Position numbers and translations under genes: made by a program. This document shows, piece by piece, positions 34,881 through 43,408 of a stretch of 64,000 nt of DNA. How positions within the stretch are numbered: the stretch's first letter is position 1; each line of letters opens with the position of its first letter. Origin of the DNA: Sediminibacterium sp. UBA657 (GTDB lineage: Bacteria > Bacteroidota > Bacteroidia > Chitinophagales > Chitinophagaceae); NCBI GenBank assembly GCA_002299885.1, contig DBOB01000004.1, positions 1 through 64,000 of the forward strand. The letters run 5' to 3'. A model generated the notes under the pieces. The model had not been told where the DNA came from. It worked only from the letters and a program-made list of their open reading frames with translations, and did no database searches.

Positions 34881-36221
34881 ATGGGATGTGGATCATGCGG
34901 CACGGGTACGCCCAATGGCTGCAAAAGTAATGGAGGCTGTAGTACTGGTGGATGTAATAGATTAAATGTACATGACTGGTTACGTGACTTACCTGTTGAT
35001 GATGCAGAAAGTCAATGTAGGGTGGTAGAAGTAAGCTTTAAACAAGGAAGCCGAAAAGATTTTTTTAGAAACCCTACTTTCCAAGTTTTTGAAAAAGGAG
35101 ATTATGTAACAGTGGAAGGCGTGAACGGCTTCGACGTTGGAGAAGTTTCTTTGACTGGAGAATTGGTACGTTTACAATTGAAGAAAAGCGGCACGGATGA
35201 ATTCCACCCAGACATCAAAAAAATTCTTAGAGCAAGTACGGATAAAGATATCGAGACCTTTAAAATAAGTAAAAGTAGAGAATCAGACATGTTGGCTCGA
35301 AGCAGGGCGCATGCAAGAGACTTGAAATTACAAATGAAATTAAGTGAGATAGAATTACAGGCCGATGGAAAAAAAGGCACCTTCTTCTATACAGCCGACG
35401 ATCGTATTGACTTTAGAGAACTCATCCGCATTTTTGCAGGAGAGTTTAAAGTAAAAGTTGAAATGCGTCAAATTGGTATTCGTCAAGAAGCCGCTAAAGT
35501 GGGTGGTATTGGAAGCTGTGGTCGTGAACTTTGTTGTAGCACTTGGTTACACGATTTCAAGAGTGTTAACACTACTGCTGCTCGTTACCAAAATTTATCT
35601 ATCAACCAAACGAAATTAAGTGGTCAATGCGGCCGTTTAAAATGTTGTTTGAATTTTGAATTAGATACTTATTTAGATGCGTTACAAGCTTTTCCTGATT
35701 ATGCAGACAATTTGCAAACAGCAATGGGCACTGCGTTTTTAATCAAGAAAGATATTTTCAAAAATTTAATGTGGTATACCCTTCCAAATAATACCAAACA
35801 TTATCCGCTCACAATAGAACGCGTAAAAGAAATTAAAAGACTGAATCAACAAGGTGTTGCAGTAGAAGAATTAGAAGCGGTAGAAATCACTAGTAAAAAC
35901 AAAGAAGTAGAACCAGAATTTGTAGAGCTAGTAGGTCAGATAAGTTTACGTTCATTAGAAAAGAACGATCGACGCAGAAGAGATCAACAAAGAAATTATA
36001 GAGAGCCACAAGGACCGAACGGACCTCGTCCTCAAGGACCGAACCAAAATGGGCCAAATGGGCCTCGTCCTAATAATGGTCCTCGTCCAAACAATGGTCC
36101 TCGTCCACAAGGACCTAACCAGAATAGACCAAATGGTCCTCGTCCTAATAACGGACCTCGTCCAAACAATGGTCCAAGACCAAATAACGGTCCAAAACCA
36201 GAAAATGGAAACAACGCATAA
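34881..36221 (+). CDS. PSP1-domain protein (RicT/YaaT-like) with Cys-rich head and Pro-Asn tail
   Basis: A 446-residue cytoplasmic protein. The first 25 residues hold five cysteines (3, 6, 14, 20, 25) in a Gly-rich stretch. The PSP1 domain follows (about 45-290), with the family cysteines in GSCGRELCCSTWLHDF and GQCGRLKCCLNF. Residues from about 377 are a low-complexity tail of NGPRPNNGPRP repeats. In Bacillus, RicT with RicA and RicF binds Fe-S clusters and assists RNase Y mRNA processing; an equivalent role here is inference. A terminator starts at its stop codon. Confidence 0.93.
   Translation: MGCGSCGTGTPNGCKSNGGCSTGGCNRLNVHDWLRDLPVDDAESQCRVVEVSFKQGSRKDFFRNPTFQVFEKGDYVTVEGVNGFDVGEVSLTGELVRLQLKKSGTDEFHPDIKKILRASTDKDIETFKISKSRESDMLARSRAHARDLKLQMKLSEIELQADGKKGTFFYTADDRIDFRELIRIFAGEFKVKVEMRQIGIRQEAAKVGGIGSCGRELCCSTWLHDFKSVNTTAARYQNLSINQTKLSGQCGRLKCCLNFELDTYLDALQAFPDYADNLQTAMGTAFLIKKDIFKNLMWYTLPNNTKHYPLTIERVKEIKRLNQQGVAVEELEAVEITSKNKEVEPEFVELVGQISLRSLEKNDRRRRDQQRNYREPQGPNGPRPQGPNQNGPNGPRPNNGPRPNNGPRPQGPNQNRPNGPRPNNGPRPNNGPRPNNGPKPENGNNA
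36009..36208 (+). repeat. Imperfect tandem coding repeats in the PSP1 gene
   Basis: About 200 bases of degenerate repeats of GGTCCTCGTCC plus AATAATGG or CAAGGACC type, encoding GPRPNN and GPRPQGPNQN units. The repeat is prone to slippage and length change. Synonymous differences between units show it is not a very recent expansion. Confidence 0.85.
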
Positions 36222-36255
36222 AAAAAAGACCTCGAAACATCGAGGTCTTTTTTTT
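36221..36255. terminator. Bidirectional terminator after the PSP1 gene
   Basis: AAAAAAAGACCTCGA (36221-36235), a 4-base loop, then TCGAGGTC and a run of T to 36255. A-run and T-run on the two sides serve both the PSP1 gene and the convergent plug-like gene. Confidence 0.9.
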
Positions 36256-36276
36256 GCTACCACCTTCAATAGCAAT

Positions 36277-36561
36277 TTATTTTTTTGTTGGCTTTTTTAA
36301 TTTTACCAAGACAATTCCATGTTTATACTTTGCGCCAAATTTTGCAATGGCGTCAGGGCCTTTGTATACATCCATAGAGGCAATGAGTGCAGTATTGATT
36401 TTAACCACTTTAGCATAAGGTGTTTCCACGCCATCCACTAAATAAATTGGCATCACAGGATCTGATTTTCCAGTAGGTGCAGTGCTAGGTTTTTGTGCTG
36501 CAACAACAAATGTAAACATGCTCAATAAAATTACAGTAGCAATTTTTTTCATCGTCTTCAT
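36277..36561 (-). CDS. Small secreted protein resembling a TonB-receptor plug fragment
   Basis: About 94 residues from the ATG at 36561 (another ATG three codons later is possible). A signal peptide (IATVILLSMFTFVVAAQ) is followed by a short domain: MPIYLVDGVET, INTALIASMDVYKGPDAIAKFGAKYKHGIVLVKLKK. This parallels the plug of the SusC protein in this window (LYVLDGI, IESIEVLKDASAGAIYGSRAANGVVLITTK), but there is no barrel. The gene starts 10 bases after the M3 peptidase stop and is probably its operon partner. Its function is unknown. Confidence 0.8.
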   Translation of the reverse strand: MKTMKKIATVILLSMFTFVVAAQKPSTAPTGKSDPVMPIYLVDGVETPYAKVVKINTALIASMDVYKGPDAIAKFGAKYKHGIVLVKLKKPTKK

Positions 36562-36571
36562 TTTTTTAAAT

Positions 36572-38296
36572 TTAGTGATATAATTTTTCAAGTTCTTGAT
36601 TGGTGAATTCCATTAAATTTTTCACATACACTGGTGAGAAGTTAAATTCCAAACCAGCAGTTTGATACAATTCAGGTAAGGTCTTTGTACCCCCTAAAGC
36701 TAAAGCATTCATATAATTTTCTAATGCTTGTTTAGGATCTTTTTGATACTGCATCCACATACCAATCGCACCCAATTGTGCAATACCATACTCGATATAA
36801 TAAAAAGGCACTTCAAATAAATGTAATTGTCTTTGCCATCCTATTGCTCTAAATTCCTTTAAACCAGACTGATTCAAGGTTTTAGATGAAAATTCTTTTA
36901 CAATATTTTGCCATTCATTGGTTCTTTGTTCAATAGTATGTGCTGGATTTGTATACACCCAATGTTGAAATTTATCGATAATGGCAATCCATGGGAAAAT
37001 AGTAATTGTTCTTTCAAGTTGATGTTCAATCGCCCTGTTTAAGTCCGCCTCATTATCAAAAAATGGCTGCCAATGCTGCATGCTAAATAATTCCATAGCC
37101 ATACTTGCCACTTCTGCAATTTCCATTGGATACTCTTTAAATGCGCTCAACGATAAAGGATGTGCTAAAAAAGAATGCACTGCATGTCCACCCTCGTGAA
37201 CCATCGTTGTCACATCACTCATCTGTCCTGCAGCGTTCATGAAAATAAAAGGTGCGCCTGATTCTGCTAAAGGACAATTGTATCCTCCTGGTGCTTTGCC
37301 TTTTCTGCTCTCAAGGTCAAAATGTTTAAGCTCATTCATTTTTCTTAAACAATCTGCAAAGAAAGGATGCACTTGTTCAAAACAGGCTACAGATTTTTCA
37401 TATAAATCTTTTCCGTCTGTAAATGGACGCAAAGGCTTTGTTCCAGCTGGTTCTGCCTCAAGATCCCAAGGCTTCAAAGCGTCAACGCCTAGTTTTTCTT
37501 TTTTGCGTGTATAAATTTTTTCGATCAAGGGCATCACGTGTAACTTAACTGCCTCATGAAATTGAAAGCAATCTTCCTTGGTGTAATCAAAACGTCCTAG
37601 TTCTGCAAACTTATAATCACGATAGTTTTCAAAACCAGCATTCAGAGCCACTTGATGTCTTTTTTGTATTAAGCTTGTAAACAAGTCGTGCATTGCCTCC
37701 TGGTCTTGTAGTCTTCTAGTCTGAATTTTTCTATAGACTTCCTCTCTAAATGCACGGTCTTCGTTTTCTAGAAATTGTGCGGCTTGTTGTAAAGTATATT
37801 CTTTACCGCCTACTTCAATGGTCATCTTGCCTGCAATGACACCATATTGTTGTTGTAAAACACTTAACTCTGCTTGAATAGGAATATTTTCGGTTCTGAA
37901 TAATTCAATACTTTTTTGAACTGATCTTAAATAAGTATGGTACTTCGCTTGATCTAACAATGCAGTATAAGGAGATTGAATCAATTTCTTATTCAATGCA
38001 TCTGCATATGGTTGCATCTTGGGTTGAATTTCCATACAGAAAAAAGTAAACGCATCTTCTAAACTTTTATCTGTGGTATCACAGGTCATTTTGATTTGTC
38101 TCCAACAAGCATCTTCACTAATACATGCCTCTAATTCACTCAAATCTGTCAACCATGCCTCTAATGCTTCTACAGAAGAGATCGGGCGGTCATTTAATTC
38201 TTTAAAGAAAGGCTCCAAACTTGCCCAATCCGTTACCACAAAGTCTGTTGGAAGGTATTTATGGCTTAATTTTTGGATGTCCGCTGTTCTCTGCAT
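36572..38296 (-). CDS. M3 family oligoendopeptidase (PepF-like)
   Basis: A 574-residue cytoplasmic zinc peptidase. The metal motif is HEGGH with His367, Glu368 and His371 (TMVHEGGHAVHSFLA), with the third ligand in the downstream EIAEVASMAMELFS region. The helical N-terminal half is the M3/PepF_N domain. It likely trims oligopeptides of 6-20 residues in peptide recycling. There is no signal peptide. It is divergent from mutL, with overlapping promoter boxes. Confidence 0.94.
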   Translation of the reverse strand: MQRTADIQKLSHKYLPTDFVVTDWASLEPFFKELNDRPISSVEALEAWLTDLSELEACISEDACWRQIKMTCDTTDKSLEDAFTFFCMEIQPKMQPYADALNKKLIQSPYTALLDQAKYHTYLRSVQKSIELFRTENIPIQAELSVLQQQYGVIAGKMTIEVGGKEYTLQQAAQFLENEDRAFREEVYRKIQTRRLQDQEAMHDLFTSLIQKRHQVALNAGFENYRDYKFAELGRFDYTKEDCFQFHEAVKLHVMPLIEKIYTRKKEKLGVDALKPWDLEAEPAGTKPLRPFTDGKDLYEKSVACFEQVHPFFADCLRKMNELKHFDLESRKGKAPGGYNCPLAESGAPFIFMNAAGQMSDVTTMVHEGGHAVHSFLAHPLSLSAFKEYPMEIAEVASMAMELFSMQHWQPFFDNEADLNRAIEHQLERTITIFPWIAIIDKFQHWVYTNPAHTIEQRTNEWQNIVKEFSSKTLNQSGLKEFRAIGWQRQLHLFEVPFYYIEYGIAQLGAIGMWMQYQKDPKQALENYMNALALGGTKTLPELYQTAGLEFNFSPVYVKNLMEFTNQELEKLYH

Positions 38297-38314
38297 AAGG
38301 TTCGTTATTAAGAC

Positions 38315-38323
38315 GCAAATTTA
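38315..38323 (-). promoter_or_regulatory. -7 box of the M3 peptidase gene
   Basis: The minus strand reads TAAATTTGC, an exact TAnnTTTGC match, 18 bases before the ATG. It is one base away from the oppositely directed mutL box. Confidence 0.55.
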
Positions 38324-38324
38324 C

Positions 38325-38333
38325 TACTTTTAC
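38325..38333 (+). promoter_or_regulatory. -7 box of mutL
   Basis: TACTTTTAC resembles TAnnTTTG and precedes the GUG start at 38356 by 22 bases. It is back to back with the peptidase promoter. Confidence 0.45.
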
Positions 38334-38355
38334 ACACTTTAAAATAGTTAATTAA

Positions 38356-40188
38356 GTGTCCGAAACAATTCATTTACTGCCAGATCATATTGCCAATCAA
38401 ATTGCGGCAGGTGAGGTCATACAAAGACCCGCCAGTGCTGTCAAGGAATTATTGGAAAATGCAGTAGATGCTGAGGCCACAGAAATTCGATTGATTATCA
38501 ATGAAGCGGGAAAATCCTTGATTCAGGTGATTGACAATGGCAAAGGCATGTCCGAAAAAGATGCTCAAAATGCATTTGCTAGGCATGCGACTAGTAAAAT
38601 AAGTGTCATCGAAGACTTATTTGAAATTCGCACGATGGGATTCCGAGGAGAGGCCTTAGCTTCTATTGCTGCGGTGGCACAAGTGCAATTAAAAACGAAA
38701 AGACCAGAAGACGAGGTTGGTACAGAAGTATCTATTGAAAATAGTAAAGTGATTTCGACTGCTCCAGTTGCTACACCTGTAGGCACGAGCATTAGCATGA
38801 AAAATTTATTCTTCAATGTACCAGCCAGAAGAAATTTTTTAAAAAGTAATTCTGCTGAACTTAAACATATACTAGAGGAATTTACAAGGGTGGCATTGGC
38901 TTTTCCTGAGATCTATTTTAATTTACATAACAATGGTCAAGAAGTGTATCATTGGGATGCAGGCAGTTTTAAGCAAAGAGCCATTCAGGTTTTAGGCAAC
39001 AATTATCAGAGTAAATTAGTGACCGTAGGAGAACATACCGACTACTTAACTATCTCTGGATTTGTTGGCAAGCCTGAAACAGCAAAAAAAACAAGAAGTG
39101 ATCAATACTTTTTTGTGAACAGAAGATTCATTAAGAGCGCCTATTTGCATCATGCGATTGCCAATGCCTTTGAAGGCCTCATTGCTAAAGATAGTTTTCC
39201 GAGTTATATTTTATACATCGACGTAGACCCTTCTAAAGTGGATATCAATGTGCATCCAACTAAACAGGAAATTAAATTCGAAGATGATAAAATTATTTAC
39301 GCTTTTGTTCAAGCAGCTGTAAAGCATGCACTGGCTCAATTTAGTATTGCACCCTCTTTAGATTTTTCTTTAGATGCCGATACTCAACAATTAGATGCAA
39401 TTCAAAAACCTTTTTCGGAAAGTCAGGTTCATGAGACTTCTAGAAAATCATTGTACGAAGGGTTTACACAAAAAAACCAAGCTCATTTTATACCAAGATC
39501 ATCTCAGGGTGGACAGCAGGATTGGAAGGACTTTTTTACTGAACTACCAACTGCAAATCAAGAATTCATAGTGAAGCCCTCTTCCATGGGTTTATATAAA
39601 GAAGATGAATCATTGTCTGTTCCTGAAGATGCATTTTTGATGCAGCTCCATCAAACTTATATTATTGCCCCAACTAAGAGTGGCTTAATTATTATCCATC
39701 AACAATTAGCGCACGAAAGGGTCTTATACGAAAAGTATCAAAAAGCAAGTGCTCAACCGCATGCAACACAAAAAAGTTTATTTCCAGTTGTATTAGAATT
39801 GAGTGCGAGTGATGCTGTATTGCTCCAAGAAATGGTGGAAGACTTAGCTAATATAGGATATGAAATAGAAGCCTTTGGTCAAAATAGTTTTATCATTCAG
39901 GGTATCCCTGCAGACGTACTTGCGGGTAATGAAAAAAATGCCATCGAACTTTTATTAGAACAGTTCAAACATTTTAGTGCTGATTTAAAATTTAGCAAGA
40001 GAGAAAAATTAATCCGATGTTTGGCAAGACAAATGGCCATCAAAGCAGGACAAAATTTAGGACAAAAGGAAATGCATAGCTTGATTGAATCACTCAGCGA
40101 GTGTGATATTCCTAATACCACAGCGTCTGGTGCACCTACCTTCATTGAATTCAATGAGGCTTATTTAGATCGATTGTTTAGTAAGTAA
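38356..40188 (+). CDS. mutL: DNA mismatch repair protein MutL
   Basis: MutL links MutS mismatch recognition to strand incision. The N-terminal GHKL ATPase is intact: IAAGEVIQRPASAVKELLENAVDA, DNGKGM, ATSKI and FRGEALASIAAV, followed by the S5-like domain with VHPTKQEIKF. The C-terminal dimerisation domain begins near 430. At the DQHA endonuclease position it reads HQQL (448-451, then AHER), and the later Cys-containing motifs are also missing, so the nicking site looks lost. The GUG start is set by the conserved HLLPDHIANQIAAGEV. It converges on dacB with only 6 bases between. Confidence 0.97.
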   Translation: MSETIHLLPDHIANQIAAGEVIQRPASAVKELLENAVDAEATEIRLIINEAGKSLIQVIDNGKGMSEKDAQNAFARHATSKISVIEDLFEIRTMGFRGEALASIAAVAQVQLKTKRPEDEVGTEVSIENSKVISTAPVATPVGTSISMKNLFFNVPARRNFLKSNSAELKHILEEFTRVALAFPEIYFNLHNNGQEVYHWDAGSFKQRAIQVLGNNYQSKLVTVGEHTDYLTISGFVGKPETAKKTRSDQYFFVNRRFIKSAYLHHAIANAFEGLIAKDSFPSYILYIDVDPSKVDINVHPTKQEIKFEDDKIIYAFVQAAVKHALAQFSIAPSLDFSLDADTQQLDAIQKPFSESQVHETSRKSLYEGFTQKNQAHFIPRSSQGGQQDWKDFFTELPTANQEFIVKPSSMGLYKEDESLSVPEDAFLMQLHQTYIIAPTKSGLIIIHQQLAHERVLYEKYQKASAQPHATQKSLFPVVLELSASDAVLLQEMVEDLANIGYEIEAFGQNSFIIQGIPADVLAGNEKNAIELLLEQFKHFSADLKFSKREKLIRCLARQMAIKAGQNLGQKEMHSLIESLSECDIPNTTASGAPTFIEFNEAYLDRLFSK

Positions 40189-40194
40189 AACGAA

Positions 40195-41541
40195 TTACAT
40201 CCCTTTCGTCACCTTGGTTAAATAAGTTTCAACCGCTCTTCTAACTTGAGTACTTGATAGACTCATATGGTTCGCAACCAATACCGAAAAATATAATTTT
40301 TGTTGCTTAGGTGTGTAAATAAATCCACTCAATGCAACCTGTCCACCCAAGGTCCCTGTCTTAGCATACATGGTGCCTGGGAAGTTTTTATAGTAAGCCG
40401 AAATGGTACCTTCTCCTCCTTTTTCAAAAATATTTTTTACACGCGCTTCTCCGAACTTAGCTTGCATCTGTTGTAAAATAGCAATATAGTTTTCGGGGGT
40501 ATTTAAATTATAACGACTTAAACCACTCCCGTCTGCCCAACGCATTTTTTGTGGCAAATCTGCAAAAAATAATTTCTTAGTACTGTCAAGCAATGCTGCA
40601 TCATCCATCTTGCCAAACAATTGTTCACTCGCCATTAAGACTATTTGGTCTGCATAAAAATTATCGCTACGCAGCATCATGATCTTTAATAAGCTATCTG
40701 TTGCAACCGTTTTTACGATCTTATAGCTGGTTACTGGCAATGTTGATTGTTTCTGAAAGCTGATTTTTTTGCCTAAGGTGTCATTTAATAATTCAAGTGC
40801 TTTTACCATTGGCATATCTTCTTGGCTAAATGGGACTTGAAAATATTTGCTTTTATTATTTTCGTTCGTTGTAAAAAAGCGATTCCCAGTCCTACTTCTT
40901 GACCAGTTTTTTTCTTCCACCTTGCCTAAGTCAACAATATCTTTAAAAAAATAGAAAGGCTTAATGGCTTCTAATTTTTTATTGCTTTGGTAAAAATGTA
41001 CCACATTGCCATAAATAGGCATTCTGCTTCTTTCTGGCTGATAATCTTCGGCATAATCAGCCCAGGACCAACCACTTCCAAATATTTCAAATTGATCTTG
41101 ATTGTTGCCAACTATGACAACCTGCTTATTGGTATTTTTTATGATGTCCACCACAGGTTGATACTTAAACTCTGGGTGCATAAAACTAGGATCCCCCAAT
41201 GGCATCAAAAATAAAGTATCCGCATTTTCTGCCATCTTCCATCCTGGCAAAGAATCTCCTAAAAATTGCAAGCCTAAATAAGTAGCTAAAATTTTGACAT
41301 TGCTCGCAGGAGTAAAATAATGATCGCTCTGGTATTTAGACAGCCACTGCCCTTTTGTATCATTGTAAATAGCGATGCCAACATGTGCACCTTTAACTCC
41401 TTCGGAACTAAGCAATGTTTTTTGAGCTTGACGAACCGAACATGCACTTAAAATCATTACTGTTGCTACTGCGATGAATAACAACTTTAATAAATTTTCA
41501 AACTTAAATGGGTTTATTCTCTCTCTAATGCTCTTAGCCAT
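40195..41541 (-). CDS. dacB: D-alanyl-D-alanine carboxypeptidase, S13 family (DacB-like)
   Basis: A 448-residue penicillin-binding protein that trims or cleaves peptidoglycan cross-links in the periplasm. A lipobox LSAC (Cys34) after a hydrophobic segment suggests a lipoprotein. The serine site motifs are SNVK (Ser80 to Lys83), SDNF as the SxN motif, and KTGTLGG. The long insert between the first two motifs is typical of S13. The start overlaps the upstream arginase-like gene by 28 bases, so coupling is likely. Confidence 0.95.
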   Translation of the reverse strand: MAKSIRERINPFKFENLLKLLFIAVATVMILSACSVRQAQKTLLSSEGVKGAHVGIAIYNDTKGQWLSKYQSDHYFTPASNVKILATYLGLQFLGDSLPGWKMAENADTLFLMPLGDPSFMHPEFKYQPVVDIIKNTNKQVVIVGNNQDQFEIFGSGWSWADYAEDYQPERSRMPIYGNVVHFYQSNKKLEAIKPFYFFKDIVDLGKVEEKNWSRSRTGNRFFTTNENNKSKYFQVPFSQEDMPMVKALELLNDTLGKKISFQKQSTLPVTSYKIVKTVATDSLLKIMMLRSDNFYADQIVLMASEQLFGKMDDAALLDSTKKLFFADLPQKMRWADGSGLSRYNLNTPENYIAILQQMQAKFGEARVKNIFEKGGEGTISAYYKNFPGTMYAKTGTLGGQVALSGFIYTPKQQKLYFSVLVANHMSLSSTQVRRAVETYLTKVTKGM

Positions 41542-42647
41542 CTTTCTGGGATTTCGTTATTGGAAGCTACTAAATAATCCTTATAACTACAAGGCATCCA
41601 TTCCTCATTATGTAATTTCATCCACCACCTTCCAGTACTTTTACTTTGTAAAAATTGTGTGTCGATATCTGAAAAAGCAATATGAAATTCTTTAAAACGA
41701 TCAAGCGCTGTGAGTGGTGCTTCTTTTTTACCGCGATGTACACCGTCAATAATATACCAGATCATTTGTGCCATCTGTATAGCTGTTAACCCATGATGAT
41801 CTAATTCTGCTTGGTATCCAAACAAACCTATTGTGCTAGTTTTCCAACTCATACCTGCGTATTGCATCAATACACATGCTTCTTCTCCGTTAAAACCATT
41901 GGAGGTAATAATATTAGCTGGTGCTTGTGCATGTTGAATAGCGCTTATATCAAAACTCATCATATGACTATCTCTAATGACTGGCTCCATTTCTTCGATA
42001 CTTTCGCGCACTACACCCAATCTAAAACAATCAAACCTTAATTTATCAATTGTTTCAAGCATATGCGGATGCATAAAATAACTTTGAAAACCGATATGTG
42101 CATAATGGTTTAAATGATTCGGCAAACCTGTAAATAATTCTTCTAAAAAATGATCTGATGGTAAACGCGCCTCTAAATCTAGATCGATTTTAGCATCTGC
42201 TACCACTGCATTCACTAAAGTAGGAATCGCTGTGTACGCATGGTATTGTGGCAAAGTGAGGTCATGAGAACCACCCATGATCACCACTTTTTTATTTTGT
42301 AAAATCAATTCTGCAATCACTGTTCTTAATGCAGCATAACTATCTTGAATAGTTTGTCCAATTTTTACGTTTCCAATATCTGCTATTGTGACTTGTGCAT
42401 GCCAATAATATAAATTGTATAAAGCTGCTCTAACCGCATTGGCTGCTTCAAAACCATTCAATGCAAACCCTGCTCCCCTGCATTCTCCTGCACCAATTAA
42501 TACGATATCCGCATCCTTGATGTCTGGCAGTTGATTTTCATAAGATTTAATATGCTTTCCAAGCTGGGTATCACGATAACCTTCGTCTTTTGATAAAAAG
42601 GACAGGTTAATTGGTTCTACAAAGTCTTGGATAGAGGACAATGACAT
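41514..42647 (-). CDS. Arginase/formiminoglutamase-fold protein with incomplete metal site
   Basis: A 377-residue protein of the ureohydrolase fold. GGSHDLT (125-131) is intact. The DAHxD motif reads DAKID (Asp151, Lys153, Asp155) and the final SxDxDxxDP motif reads SFDISAIQ (Asp233, Ser235). Two of the six usual manganese ligands are thus replaced, so hydrolysis is doubtful. An N-terminal extension and a C-terminal WWMKLHNEEWMPCSYKDY region are also present. Annotation pipelines would call it HutG; no other histidine-degradation gene is near. It lies between a two-component system and dacB. Confidence 0.85.
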   Translation of the reverse strand: MSLSSIQDFVEPINLSFLSKDEGYRDTQLGKHIKSYENQLPDIKDADIVLIGAGECRGAGFALNGFEAANAVRAALYNLYYWHAQVTIADIGNVKIGQTIQDSYAALRTVIAELILQNKKVVIMGGSHDLTLPQYHAYTAIPTLVNAVVADAKIDLDLEARLPSDHFLEELFTGLPNHLNHYAHIGFQSYFMHPHMLETIDKLRFDCFRLGVVRESIEEMEPVIRDSHMMSFDISAIQHAQAPANIITSNGFNGEEACVLMQYAGMSWKTSTIGLFGYQAELDHHGLTAIQMAQMIWYIIDGVHRGKKEAPLTALDRFKEFHIAFSDIDTQFLQSKSTGRWWMKLHNEEWMPCSYKDYLVASNNEIPERWLRALERE

Positions 42648-42707
42648 GGGCTAAAATTATCTATAAATACTAACGCAAAATTTGCCCAAACATTGCGTAA
42701 AGGGGGA

Positions 42708-43406
42708 TTAATCTTGGAATTTATAGCCTACACCACGCATAGAAATAAAGTGTTTTGGGTGCTTGGGGTCTATTTCGAAGTACTTTCTAAAATTCAATAT
42801 GAAATTATCGATGGTTCTGGTATTAGGGAATACTTGGTAGCCCCAGACCAATTGTAGGATTTTTTCCCTTGTGACCACCGTATTTTTTTGTTCAATAAGT
42901 AATTTTAGCAATAACAATTCTCTTTTAGTAAGGTTGATTTTTTGCCCAGAAGCAAGCAATACCTCAGAAGCATTGAAATCGATACTATGTCCTTTAAATT
43001 GGTAGCAATCTACTTGAGGGGTGGTCTTTGCCTGTTGCGCCTGCTTCTGAATCAGTTTTGCAACCCTTAAAAGCAACTCTTCTAAATTAAATGGCTTTGT
43101 TAAGTAGTCATCGGCTCCCAGTTTCAATCCCTGCACCCTATTCGAACTTGTATTTTTTGCACTTAAAATTAAAATAGGCGTTTGGTTATTATTCAAACGC
43201 ATACGTTCTGTTATGCTAAACCCATCCAGGGAAGGCAACATGATATCCAAAATGATTAAATCATAATGCGCAGACTGAATTTGTTTTAAAGCCTCCCCGC
43301 CATCATATGCAGAGTCTACCTCATAGCCTTCCATCTCTAAATTTAGCTTCAAAGCCTCATGAAGATGCTCTTCGTCTTCCACCAATAAGATGCTATGTTT
43401 TTGCAT
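42708..43406 (-). CDS. OmpR-family response regulator
   Basis: A 232-residue DNA-binding regulator. The receiver domain carries the acidic pair (Glu10, Asp11), phosphoacceptor Asp54 (LIILDIMLPSLDG) and the conserved Lys in DYLTKPFNLEEL. A winged-helix output domain follows with LTKRELLLLKLLIEQKNTVVTREKILQLVWG and FISMRGVGYKF. It begins 2 bases after its cognate kinase gene. Targets are unknown; the palindromic sequence just downstream, before the arginase-like gene, is a candidate. Confidence 0.96.
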   Translation of the reverse strand: MQKHSILLVEDEEHLHEALKLNLEMEGYEVDSAYDGGEALKQIQSAHYDLIILDIMLPSLDGFSITERMRLNNNQTPILILSAKNTSSNRVQGLKLGADDYLTKPFNLEELLLRVAKLIQKQAQQAKTTPQVDCYQFKGHSIDFNASEVLLASGQKINLTKRELLLLKLLIEQKNTVVTREKILQLVWGYQVFPNTRTIDNFILNFRKYFEIDPKHPKHFISMRGVGYKFQD

Positions 43407-43408
43407 GA

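Noticed and set aside
35955..36275. Open antisense frame with Trp/Arg/Thr repeats opposite the PSP1 tail
   Set aside because: It exists only because the Pro-Asn coding repeat has no stops in the antisense frame; it has no family resemblance and crosses the terminator.
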